Both the position numbers and the translations under genes were made by a program. Positions 45,439 to 53,891 of a DNA stretch of 64,000 nt are shown here, piece by piece. How positions within the stretch are numbered: position 1 is the stretch's first letter; each line of letters opens with the position of its first letter. The DNA is taken from NCBI RefSeq assembly GCF_020524045.1, contig NZ_JAIVKL010000018.1, positions 37,198-101,197 on the forward strand. Direction: 5' to 3'. The notes beneath the pieces were generated by a model. It was not told where the DNA came from. It ran no database searches and saw only the letters and a list, made by a program, of their open reading frames with translations. This stretch comes from Metabacillus litoralis (GTDB lineage Bacteria > Bacillota > Bacilli > Bacillales > Bacillaceae).

Positions 45439-45999
45439 TTGAATAATAGAAGCCTAATGATGTTCACGTTCCTATTCATCGGTATTTCCTTTATAGGAAG
45501 TAAAGTGATCCTTGATGAGCCAGCAAAGCAATCTGGGCAACATGCCACTCAACGAGAAATTGATAGAAATTTAACACTACCAACAAAAACCGTTTTTTCA
45601 CCTACAAAAATAGATCACTTACAATCTGTGAGTAAAGAAAAGACAGTTGAAGATATAAAAGCCACTTACAAAACGAAGTTCGAAGAATTGCAGAAAAGTA
45701 CGAATGGAAAAATTGATCAGTTACTTGAGGAAGCAAAAAAAGAATTTCTTTCTTTAGAAAATAATAAAGAAAAAACTTCTGTCGTAGGTTTTTATCAAAA
45801 GTATGCTGCAGAGGGTTCGGCCATTGAAGAGGAAACAGAGCAAAAGTTTTTCTCATTATATGAACAGCTAACAAAAGAGCTCCAACAGATTGGGTCTAGT
45901 GAAGAAGAGGCAAAAGAATTTAAAGTCATCTACACACAACAAAAAGAAGAACGCAAAAGCGACTTACTCAAAAGAGCTATTGCGATTATAAAAGGGTAA
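45439..45999 (+). CDS. Secreted or membrane-anchored coiled-coil protein, unknown
   Basis: A 186-residue protein starting at TTG 45439 with AGGAGG 8 nt upstream. An N-terminal signal/anchor helix (FTFLFIGISFIGSKVI) is followed by a low-complexity stretch and then a charged helical coiled coil (TYKTKFEELQKSTNGKIDQ and EEETEQKFFSLYEQL) up to a basic end. No enzymatic motif. It ends at a shared terminator with the yaaN/xpaC operon. Confidence 0.6.
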   Translation: MNNRSLMMFTFLFIGISFIGSKVILDEPAKQSGQHATQREIDRNLTLPTKTVFSPTKIDHLQSVSKEKTVEDIKATYKTKFEELQKSTNGKIDQLLEEAKKEFLSLENNKEKTSVVGFYQKYAAEGSAIEEETEQKFFSLYEQLTKELQQIGSSEEEAKEFKVIYTQQKEERKSDLLKRAIAIIKG

Positions 46000-46026
46000 A
46001 GGGGTCTGCCCCCCTTTACCCTTTTT
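45989..46026. terminator. Bidirectional terminator
   Basis: AAAGGGTAAAGGGG / CCCCTTTACCCTTT stem between the coiled-coil gene and yaaN. It partly overlaps the 3' ends of both genes. Confidence 0.88.
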
Positions 46027-47164
46027 ACATTCCTGAAAGCTTTTTCTTTAAATCTGTTTCCATTAAAGCAAGATCTTGCTCAGCTTGAAGGCGTTTTGCA
46101 CGGCCTTCCGCTTGGATACGTAACGTTTCTTCTAGTGTTGATACCAAATGCTCCTGCACCTTTTTCAATGTGTCAACATCAACAAGTCCTCGTTCGTTTT
46201 CTCTTGCTGTTTCTAATGTGTTCACCTTAAGCATTTCGGCATTTTTTAATAATAAATCATTCGTCGTTTTTGATACGAGCTTTTGTGCTTCAACGGCGTC
46301 TTTTTGACGTAATAATGTCAAAGCAATGGCCACCTGGTTTTTCCAAAGTGGAATTGCTGTTGTGATCGAGGATTGAATTTTTTCTACTAACGCTTGGTTT
46401 GCACTTTGTATTAATCGGATTTGTGGAGCACTTTGCATCGTGATTTGTCTGCTTAATACAAGATCATGTGTGCGTTTTTCTAAACGATCAGCAAACTGCA
46501 TTAAATCATTCACTTCTTGATACGCCATCTGGTCTTGAGTTTGTTCCGCCTTTTTCTTAAGCTCAGGAATTGTTTTCTTTTCTAGTTCTTCTAGCTTTAA
46601 CTCTCCTGCAGCAATATAGATATTTAACCCATGAAAATATTCTTTGTTTTTCTCATAGAGTTGTTCAAGTATGTTAATATCATTAAGTAGGCTATTTTTC
46701 GAATGATCCAGTTTTACACTAATACGATCAATTTGCACACCTGTTTTTTGGTATTTGGTTAATACCTCTTGAATTGAATTTGACACTTTTCCAAACATTT
46801 TCGAAATAAGACCACGTTTTTCAGTCTTTAAATCATCTGGACTCACCTGCTCAAGCTTTTTCATGAGATCACCAATGATTTCACCGATTTCACCCGTATC
46901 CTTTTTTTGCACATGATCTAGCATCGAATGTGAAAAATTCATAAGCTTGGATTGAGCTTGTGTTCCATACAAAGCAATAGCTTGTTGGTTTGTTGGATCA
47001 ATTTGCTCGGCAAGCTGTATCGCCTTTTGACGATTTTCTTCTGGTAACACATCGATTAGTTTGACTGGTTTTGGAGAATCATCTGTTTTATTCATAACAA
47101 GCTCGTCTTGTCCAAATGGATTTGAAAGAAGATCGTCCAGCTCGTTTTGGTTGTTGTTCATCAT
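46025..47164 (-). CDS. yaaN: TelA/YaaN family protein (toxic anion resistance family)
   Basis: A 379-residue cytosolic protein of the TelA family, named for tellurite resistance but also linked to envelope stress in Bacillus. It is mostly long helices: [17 protein letters not shown] N-terminus, [38 protein letters not shown] helix, [36 protein letters not shown] segment with [19 protein letters not shown], and [23 protein letters not shown] precedes ATG 47164. It starts 11 nt after xpaC, the same pair and order as xpaC-yaaN in B. subtilis. Exact function is not settled. Confidence 0.85.
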   Translation of the reverse strand: MMNNNQNELDDLLSNPFGQDELVMNKTDDSPKPVKLIDVLPEENRQKAIQLAEQIDPTNQQAIALYGTQAQSKLMNFSHSMLDHVQKKDTGEIGEIIGDLMKKLEQVSPDDLKTEKRGLISKMFGKVSNSIQEVLTKYQKTGVQIDRISVKLDHSKNSLLNDINILEQLYEKNKEYFHGLNIYIAAGELKLEELEKKTIPELKKKAEQTQDQMAYQEVNDLMQFADRLEKRTHDLVLSRQITMQSAPQIRLIQSANQALVEKIQSSITTAIPLWKNQVAIALTLLRQKDAVEAQKLVSKTTNDLLLKNAEMLKVNTLETARENERGLVDVDTLKKVQEHLVSTLEETLRIQAEGRAKRLQAEQDLALMETDLKKKLSGM

Positions 47165-47175
47165 GTTTTTGCCTC

Positions 47176-47808
47176 CTATTTATCATTCTTAATGGATTTA
47201 TTTAGTGAAAGCTTTGCAACATCTAATTCGAATTGCAGTTGATTGATATCTTTCGAGACAACATCATGTAAATCCTTTTCTAACGATTGTTCTAAGTCAG
47301 ATATTGTTCTGCGTGTTTCATTTAATGAGATCGCTAAATCATTGTTTTTCTTAGGCTGCGATACTAAAAATGCGTACTTTTCACTTAACTCTACAAGTGA
47401 ATCTAAAGTAGAATAATAAAACTGCTCGGCAAGATAAAAACGCTTTGGTTCTTTTTTTGTTATCGAATAAATTTTACTGACTACTCGGTAAATCTCTAGA
47501 TTTTGTTTAATTGATGCAACATTTCTAATTGTGAAAAGCGCTTTACGCAATCGCTTAATTTTATGATTCGCTTCCTTTAAGTTTTGCTTTATATATCGAT
47601 ATTCTCTATTAGTAAGCTGATTTTGCTTGAGGAATCTGTGATGTGTTAGTGCTTTTGCAGATAAAAACACAACCGCTCCCCCACCTATGGCATATGTGCT
47701 TGAAAGTAGATAGGGTTGACCTAGCGGAAAAATACTAATCGTCCATATCGTCACTGTTGAAAATAGAGCTGCAGAAGATTGAATAAAGAAATTTATTGTT
47801 TGTTTCAT
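47176..47808 (-). CDS. xpaC: XpaC family membrane protein
   Basis: A 210-residue protein with two N-terminal transmembrane helices (~7-25 and ~33-51), then a cytoplasmic helical domain ([56 protein letters not shown]). XpaC is described as needed for hydrolysis of 5-bromo-4-chloroindolyl phosphate in B. subtilis; its native role is unclear. GGAGACG precedes the ATG. The partner yaaN follows at 11 nt; the two probably act together at the membrane. Confidence 0.8.
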   Translation of the reverse strand: MKQTINFFIQSSAALFSTVTIWTISIFPLGQPYLLSSTYAIGGGAVVFLSAKALTHHRFLKQNQLTNREYRYIKQNLKEANHKIKRLRKALFTIRNVASIKQNLEIYRVVSKIYSITKKEPKRFYLAEQFYYSTLDSLVELSEKYAFLVSQPKKNNDLAISLNETRRTISDLEQSLEKDLHDVVSKDINQLQFELDVAKLSLNKSIKNDK

Positions 47809-47939
47809 CTTATCGTCTCCTATAGAAAACTTACTAGTATATAGTACGTTTTAAATTGTCGAAGGTTTCATTTTTGAAAGGCTTTATAATGTAGAGAAAA
47901 TGTGTACCAGATTTATAATCAGTGCTATTTTCTAAGTTT

Positions 47940-48105
47940 AAAAACAGACAATAAAACTTGTTGTCTGTTAGTTGATTTGCGCTCCAGGGTTGCTCGCTTT
48001 CCGCAGGGTGGGCGGTGAGCCTCCTCGGCGCTTACGCCTGTGGGGTCTCACCTGTCCCACTGTTCCTGCTGGAGTCTCGCACCCTTCCGCTCCAATCAAC
48101 TGAAT
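47940..48105. repeat. GC-rich dispersed Bacillaceae repeat, copy 1
   Basis: A GC-rich palindromic block in AT-rich DNA, bounded by GTTGATT (47971) and AATCAAC (about 48105). The segment from CTCGCTTTCC through GAGCCTCCTCG to GGGGTCTCACC is shared with the 53.6-kb copy. A 9-bp hairpin AACAGACAA / TTGTCTGTT (47942-47969) lies directly before it. The following 48180-48300 stretch looks like an older degraded continuation. No ORF is present in the 47.8-48.4 kb gap. Confidence 0.8.
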
Positions 48106-48417
48106 TAGTCTCTTGATAGAAATTAGGTAAAATCAAAGACCTTTTTAAATTAGGTTAAGGCTTGGTATCGATTTTACACTTTGCTAATTGAAGTAAATGC
48201 ATGGACTATTGCTCTGAGAAGCGTGTCAATGGGAAAAGCATCAGGCAAACAGCTCACGATGAGGCCCCTGGAAAGTGAATGCCTGTAACAAACATGAACA
48301 GATTAATATTTATATAAATAAAAACATATGGCGTCACTTGAACAAATGTAAAGTTTCAACTAAAATCACAATTGTTATACATAAACGAAAAATACATATA
48401 CAGATTAGGTGATAGTA

Positions 48418-50253
48418 ATGGCAATCAAACGAAATGATCCATGTACATGTGGTAGTGGAAAGAAATATAAAAAATGCTGCATGCTGCAAGAAAATATTAT
48501 TACGTTACACGAAGTAAAAGAAGAACGCTTTTATCAACAAAAGCATGTACTTGTTATCAAAGTAAAAGATTTCATTGAGAAAGCAATTCCAACAAGTCAA
48601 TTATATCAATTGCATAGTGAATTTAAAAATAGATCTCGTCATTCTATTAAAGATAAAGGTGCAGAAAAGGCGATCTATGATTATTGGTTAATCTTTTTTC
48701 ATACGTTTGAAAATGGACTCCGAGGTATCGAGTGGTTTCTGCGTGAAAATGAATCACGACTTTCCCAGGCTGAAAAAGAAATGGCAAACACTTGGGTTTC
48801 TCTAAAACCGAAGCTTGTTCAAGCTGTTAACAATAGTGAGGACTCTATTCTATTTGAAGATATTATCACAAAAGACCAATACCCAGTATCAACGTTCAAA
48901 GAAAATATTCCAAACTTTGCACCATGGTTTGGTACATTAGGTCTCTTAGAACAGTTTGAGCAATTCTACTATTTTAATGGAGTTAGAATTTTTAAAGATC
49001 CTGAAAGTATGAAACGTGCTGCAAATAAACTAGAAGAAATCGTATCTGAGAAAAAAATTAGTCATGAACAAGCTTTAGTTGATTTTTTTCCAGAAATGTT
49101 GGCAGCTCTCACTACAAATAAAGAAAGACCGCAAAATCCTACTGAAATCACTCAATACAATTTAAAATACAACGTATTGGATGATTCTGCTGTCGCAAGC
49201 TTTGTTAACTCTGAGGAAGCGATTGTTATTGACTCTTGGAACTTTGGAAAAAAGTTAGCTAGTTGGGTAACGGATTGGCACGAATATAAAGATAGTGGGC
49301 TTAAAAAACCTGTGTTAGTAGGAAATGTTCTTGGTTCGATCTCACAAAATAATCATGAATTAATTTTTAATACGTTTGAAAAGAATCTTGTTGATGAATT
49401 TAAACATATGCTAGAAAATGCACTAGATTCAACAGCTATTTCATTTGTTACCGTTGATACTCATACACAAACCATCCCATATCAAGTGGAGCTGAAAAAT
49501 ACAATTGCCTCCTTCCAAGAAGGTACGGCCCCATATTTCGCGTTATACGCACAAAATGACATTCGACAAGAATTAGATATAAAAATCCCATTGCTAGGTG
49601 AGCGATCGATTCTAGAGTTAATTGAAGCTGGTGAAACAGAAAGGGTCGAAACGTACCTACAATCACTAGAATATAACATGTATGTTCAAGTGGAAAAAGA
49701 TAATGGTAGCGTACCTGTTACAGCTGATTTTAACGCCGTTCGTAAAGAGCTAGGTCTTCCACTATCACCATTTGTAACAGGCGGAGAAAATAGAAGAACA
49801 TTCTACACACCTATCATTTTATCAGATAAGAAGCAAAAACCACTGGTAAATGAAGAAGACATTCCAGTTTATGAGCTATTAGGCTTCACCCCAACCTCTG
49901 TTGATAACTTCTACTCTGAAGATCTTGTAACATTCTTTAAAGAAAAAACAGATAGCAAAGCTGAAGCAACACTAAGAAAATACCGAAACTGCTTATTCGA
50001 TCTACGAGAATTATTAGAGGGACATGAAAAAACAAGCTGGAACGAATGTGACAAAGACTTTTGGCAGCAAGTTCTAACAGTCGACTTCCCTTCTCTGTAC
50101 GACCCAATTAGCAAAACTGTGATCAAAGACTTCACAAGCACAACAAAAGCATTAGCAAAATGGTTAGATAAAGGTAAAAAGTCAACATCACTCGGAAAAA
50201 CTGTGGCTGATGTGGTGAAAGAAGAAGAAGAAAAAATGTTAAGTTTGGTTTAA
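48418..50253 (+). CDS. SEC-C motif-containing protein
   Basis: A 611-residue cytosolic protein starting MAIKRNDPCTCGSGKKYKKCC, the zinc-binding SEC-C motif shared with the SecA tail and many accessory proteins (Cys-x-Cys, then Cys-Cys). The rest is an alpha/beta and helical protein without a motif I recognise; FKENIPNFAPWFGTLGLLEQ and DDSAVASFVNSEEAIVIDSW are clear internal landmarks. ATG 48418 follows AGGTGAT; an in-frame GTG at 48409 overlaps that box. Monocistronic with its own terminator. Function unknown; SEC-C proteins often accompany nucleic-acid or quality-control roles. Confidence 0.75.
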   Translation: MAIKRNDPCTCGSGKKYKKCCMLQENIITLHEVKEERFYQQKHVLVIKVKDFIEKAIPTSQLYQLHSEFKNRSRHSIKDKGAEKAIYDYWLIFFHTFENGLRGIEWFLRENESRLSQAEKEMANTWVSLKPKLVQAVNNSEDSILFEDIITKDQYPVSTFKENIPNFAPWFGTLGLLEQFEQFYYFNGVRIFKDPESMKRAANKLEEIVSEKKISHEQALVDFFPEMLAALTTNKERPQNPTEITQYNLKYNVLDDSAVASFVNSEEAIVIDSWNFGKKLASWVTDWHEYKDSGLKKPVLVGNVLGSISQNNHELIFNTFEKNLVDEFKHMLENALDSTAISFVTVDTHTQTIPYQVELKNTIASFQEGTAPYFALYAQNDIRQELDIKIPLLGERSILELIEAGETERVETYLQSLEYNMYVQVEKDNGSVPVTADFNAVRKELGLPLSPFVTGGENRRTFYTPIILSDKKQKPLVNEEDIPVYELLGFTPTSVDNFYSEDLVTFFKEKTDSKAEATLRKYRNCLFDLRELLEGHEKTSWNECDKDFWQQVLTVDFPSLYDPISKTVIKDFTSTTKALAKWLDKGKKSTSLGKTVADVVKEEEEKMLSLV

Positions 50254-50265
50254 TAATGAGTGAAG

Positions 50266-50296
50266 AAAAGCCACCTTTTGATGAGGTGGCTTTTTT
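50266..50296 (+). terminator. Terminator of the SEC-C gene
   Basis: AAAAGCCACCT / AGGTGGCTTTT with T run. Confidence 0.92.
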
Positions 50297-50585
50297 GTGT
50301 TGGGGTTTGTTGGAAGTGAGTAATCGGAGGGATTATTATCGGGACAAGTAATATGATGTGTAATGTAGATTTTCTGTAGTATGAGTGTTATTTTTTACTC
50401 AATTTATTGGAGTAAGCACCTCTTATTGATTTAATAACCGATGCTTAGTTGTAAAAAGATTCTATTAATGGTTCTTTAATTCATATTAAGAAAATTGTCG
50501 GTCATTATTATTGATTTATCGACCATGCTAACACTTTTCCAAGCCATTCAACCTCAGGCAAATGATTAAGTTGATTCAAAATCCG
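50297..50585. other. Intergenic stretch without a recognisable feature
   Basis: AT-rich, no supported ORF; only weak inverted repeats such as GGTC...GACC near 50500. I see nothing else. Confidence 0.4.
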
Positions 50586-50587
50586 CA

Positions 50588-50619
50588 AAAAAAGAGCAAG
50601 GGAATCAACACCCTCACTC
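50588..50619 (-). terminator. Terminator of the first brnQ gene
   Basis: GAGTGAGGG pairs with CCCTTGCTC on the minus strand (two G-U) and is followed by seven T. Confidence 0.88.
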
Positions 50620-50626
50620 CATCCTC

Positions 50627-51952
50627 TTAATCAGCAATCACTGAATCAACATTACTACTTGATTTCATCATCTTACTTAATACAAATCCAACTACCATCC
50701 CCACGATTGCAGGGACAAGCCAGCCTATTCCTTGTTCATAAAGAGGAACATAACCTAAAACCGAATCCATTGCTCCGGCAAGAAACGTAACATTTACCGT
50801 TTCTAACACACTAAATATTCCTGTAAATAAGATGGCATACAGGTACACTTGTTTACTTACGTTTGCTGACATTAATCCAAGTGTGATTAACACGACTGCA
50901 ATTGGGTATATTGCTCCTAGTATTGGTACAGAAACAGACAATATTTGTGTTAATCCTAAGTTTGCAACAATAAGACTTAAAACAGAAAGAATAACTGCCC
51001 ATTTTTTATAAGAAAGCTTTGGGAAAATTCCTGTGAAGTATTGACTACAAGCAATAATCAGTCCGATGCACACACATAAACATGCAAGAGTAAATAACAT
51101 GCCTAGCATAATGATTCCACCTTGACCAAATAATGAATTCATCACAAGTGTTAATACTTGTGCCCCATTTTCTGGCTGACCGATTGCTGCACTTGATGCA
51201 CCAAGATAAGCCAAAATACCATAGATGGAAGCTAGTAAAATTCCTGCCCCAATACCTGCAATGCTCATATATTTGGAAATTAATTTGGGATTGTTTACAC
51301 CTTTTGAGCGAATCGTGTTTGCGACAACGATCCCAAATACAAGTGCTGCTAATGCATCCATCGTTAAGTATCCATCTAAAAAGCCTTGAAAAAATGAATG
51401 GTTTGTATATTCTCCTGTTGCTTTTCCAAAAGAACCAATCGGAGTAAAAATTGCTTTGACAAAAATAACGACAATCATCACCAACAAAATTGGTGTGAGA
51501 AGCTTACCAAATCGATCAACTAGCTTTGATGGCTGTAGACTTAACCAAAGGGTGATGATAAAGAAAATAACTGTGTACATCAACAACATAAATGGTTGAT
51601 TCATCAGTGATTCTGGCAAAAATGGTTTTAGACCCATTTCAAATGAAATGGAACCAGCACGTGGTATCGCTAATCCAGGTCCTATTGATACATAAATGAA
51701 TAAGGGAAAAAGAAATGCAAAACCGGGATGAACCCGCATGGCCAAGGTGTGTAAGCTACCGGCCTTTGCAACCGCCATTACTCCTAATATTGGTAGTCCT
51801 ACAGCTGTTAAGATAAAGCCGGCTAGTGATACCCAAACATCTTCACCAGCTGAGCGACCTAAAAATGCTGGAAAGATAAGATTTCCAGCACCGAAAAACA
51901 TGGAAAAAAGCATAAAACTAATAAAAATAAGTTCTTTTTTCTTAAACATCAT
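50627..51952 (-). CDS. brnQ: Branched-chain amino acid carrier BrnQ
   Basis: A 441-residue LIVCS-family cation symporter for Leu, Ile and Val with about 12 transmembrane helices. Family landmarks: FFGAGNLIFPAFLGRSAGE at residues 19-37, LPILGVMAVAKAG, SIGPGLAIPRAGSISFEMG, LWLSLQPSKLVDRFGKLLTP, FLDGYLTMDALAALVFGIVV and a Lys/Ser-rich end. AAGGAG lies 7 nt before ATG 51952. A second copy is divergent 267 bp away. Confidence 0.93.
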   Translation of the reverse strand: MMFKKKELIFISFMLFSMFFGAGNLIFPAFLGRSAGEDVWVSLAGFILTAVGLPILGVMAVAKAGSLHTLAMRVHPGFAFLFPLFIYVSIGPGLAIPRAGSISFEMGLKPFLPESLMNQPFMLLMYTVIFFIITLWLSLQPSKLVDRFGKLLTPILLVMIVVIFVKAIFTPIGSFGKATGEYTNHSFFQGFLDGYLTMDALAALVFGIVVANTIRSKGVNNPKLISKYMSIAGIGAGILLASIYGILAYLGASSAAIGQPENGAQVLTLVMNSLFGQGGIIMLGMLFTLACLCVCIGLIIACSQYFTGIFPKLSYKKWAVILSVLSLIVANLGLTQILSVSVPILGAIYPIAVVLITLGLMSANVSKQVYLYAILFTGIFSVLETVNVTFLAGAMDSVLGYVPLYEQGIGWLVPAIVGMVVGFVLSKMMKSSSNVDSVIAD

Positions 51953-52219
51953 TTGTGTACTCCTTAAGTATAATGAGCTGAATTATACCAACTGAAGAAA
52001 TTGATTTCTAGTCAAGAACAATATGTTTGATTATTAAAATTATTCTGAATTAAATTCTATATTAGAATAGAAAAAATCTTTCTACATTAAATTCAAAAGT
52101 TTTTATAAAATTTATTTTTTTCTACAAATTAATGATCATTCTATGCTACACTGTTTTTTGTGTCAAAAAAAGAGAAAAAAATAATCATTTCTTACTATAG
52201 TTAAATTCAGGAGGATATT

Positions 52220-53533
52220 ATGAATAAACAATTATCCGGTAAAGAAATAATTGTTATCGGCTTAATGCTATTTGCCTTGTTTTTAGGGGCTGGTAATATG
52301 ATTTTTCCACCAGCACTTGGACAACAAGCTGGTGAACAGATTTGGTTAGCAACGATTGGATTTTTAATTACAGGTGTAGGACTTCCCTTTTTAGGAATTG
52401 TAGCCATTGCATTGGCTGGTAGTGATATTCGTACAATTGGAAACAAAGTTCACCCGGTATTTGGGTTGATTTTTCCGATTATTTTGTATTTAACGATTGG
52501 GCCTTTTTTTGGTATACCAAGAACTGCTACTGTAGCCTATGAAATCGGTATAACACCCTTTCTATCAAGAGAACTTATTGATTCTCAATTTACACTTTTT
52601 ATCTATTGTTTGATCTTTTTTGTGATTACCTTTTGGCTTGCGTTAAACCCAAGCAAGCTTGTTGATCGAATTGGAAAGCTACTTACCCCTGCTTTGCTTC
52701 TTATTCTAGTCCTGTTAACGGTAAAAGCAATTTTCACACCAATGGGAGAGTTTCAGGCACCACAAGGAGATTATGTAGATGGAGCATTTTTCAAAGGCTT
52801 CTTAGAGGGCTATTTAACTCTAGATACGTTAAGTGCACTTGTTTTTGGTATTGTGATTGTGTCAGTCATTAAGGAACGTGGAGTAACAAAGCGTGTGGAT
52901 ATTGCGAAGGTTTGCATTAAAGCGGGTATGATCGCAGCAATAGGCTTAATATTTGTGTATGTGTCACTTGCTTTCATCGGTGCTTCTAGTGTGTCTAGTC
53001 TTGGATATTTAGATAATGGTGGGGCCATTTTATCTGGAATTGCTAGCTCATTATTCGGAGCTTCAGGAAAAGTGGTTTTAGCGCTCGCTATTACATTTGC
53101 TTGTTTAACAACAAGTGTTGGGTTGGTTTCAGCTTGTGGAAATTACCTTTCGAATGTTGTACCAAACCTAAATTATAAAGGCATTATTATCATTCTCTCT
53201 GTATTTAGTACATGTGTTGCAAATGTTGGATTATCACAGCTAATCTCAGTTTCGGTTCCACTATTATTTGCAATCTATCCACTAGCCATCGTGCTTATTT
53301 TATTATCTTTTGTGGATCATGTTTTTGAAATCAAACCGATTGTCTATCAATGCAGCTTGCTAGCTACAGCTGTCATTAGTGTTGTTGATGGATTAAAAGC
53401 AGCGAATATTAATATAGAAATAATCAATCAATTATTCAGCTACATTCCACTATTTAGTATTGGAATTGGGTGGCTTGTGCCAGCAATCATTGGTGCAGTG
53501 GTTGGAGCTATTATTCAATTTAAAAGAAAATAA
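52220..53533 (+). CDS. brnQ: Branched-chain amino acid carrier BrnQ, second paralogue
   Basis: A 437-residue LIVCS-family transporter paralogous to the divergent gene. The same signatures appear with different residues: FLGAGNMIFPPALGQQAGEQ, TIGPFFGIPRTATVAYEIG, FWLALNPSKLVDRIGKLLTP and FLEGYLTLDTLSALVFGIVI. AGGAGGATATT precedes the ATG. Only moderate identity to the neighbour suggests an old duplication with divergent substrate or regulation. The pair probably shares the intergenic regulatory region. Confidence 0.93.
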   Translation: MNKQLSGKEIIVIGLMLFALFLGAGNMIFPPALGQQAGEQIWLATIGFLITGVGLPFLGIVAIALAGSDIRTIGNKVHPVFGLIFPIILYLTIGPFFGIPRTATVAYEIGITPFLSRELIDSQFTLFIYCLIFFVITFWLALNPSKLVDRIGKLLTPALLLILVLLTVKAIFTPMGEFQAPQGDYVDGAFFKGFLEGYLTLDTLSALVFGIVIVSVIKERGVTKRVDIAKVCIKAGMIAAIGLIFVYVSLAFIGASSVSSLGYLDNGGAILSGIASSLFGASGKVVLALAITFACLTTSVGLVSACGNYLSNVVPNLNYKGIIIILSVFSTCVANVGLSQLISVSVPLLFAIYPLAIVLILLSFVDHVFEIKPIVYQCSLLATAVISVVDGLKAANINIEIINQLFSYIPLFSIGIGWLVPAIIGAVVGAIIQFKRK

Positions 53534-53537
53534 GTAG

Positions 53538-53882
53538 AAAGAGGCTGGGACATAAGTAAAGAAGTCATACCAAACGACGAATAAATCTTAAGCTGAAAGA
53601 AACAAGTGCGTTCCATTGCGCTGCAGACACTCGCTTTCCACGGGGAGGAAGCTGAGCCTCCTCGACGTAAGCGCCTGCGGGGTCTCACCTTTTCCTCAAT
53701 TCCCGTAGGAGTCGAGTGTCTTCCGCTTCATTCCACTAGTTCTTATAAATAGTATGCAAAATAAAATAAAACTATTGAAGACGGCAATTAAAAACCCGAA
53801 CTATTAGGCGAATGTTTAATTGACATATCACCTAATAATTCGGGTTTATCATTAGCTTAAATACTTATGTCCCAATCTCTTT
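53538..53882. repeat. MITE-like repeat with 21-bp terminal inverted repeats, copy 2
   Basis: A 345-bp non-coding element bounded by AAAGAGGCTGGGACATAAGTA on the left and TACTTATGTCCCAATCTCTTT on the right (19 of 21 pairs). Its middle holds the GC-rich core shared with copy 1 (CTCGCTTTCC...GAGCCTCCTCG...GGGGTCTCACC). Its right arm holds an AAACCCGAA...TTCGGGTTT hairpin (about 53790-53850) that can terminate both brnQ and the convergent GGDEF-EAL gene. No transposase, so it would be non-autonomous. Confidence 0.82.
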
Positions 53883-53891
53883 TATTGAGTG

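Noticed and set aside
48180..48300. Small RNA gene before the SEC-C gene
   Set aside because: The GC-richer stretch seems a degraded tail of the dispersed repeat; no promoter-terminator pair was found.
52030..52065. CodY-box-like sequence AATTATTCTGAATTAA between the brnQ genes
   Set aside because: About five mismatches to the consensus in AT-rich DNA; not better than chance by eye.
53538..53882. Insertion sequence
   Set aside because: Terminal inverted repeats are present but no transposase ORF; kept as a MITE-like repeat instead.
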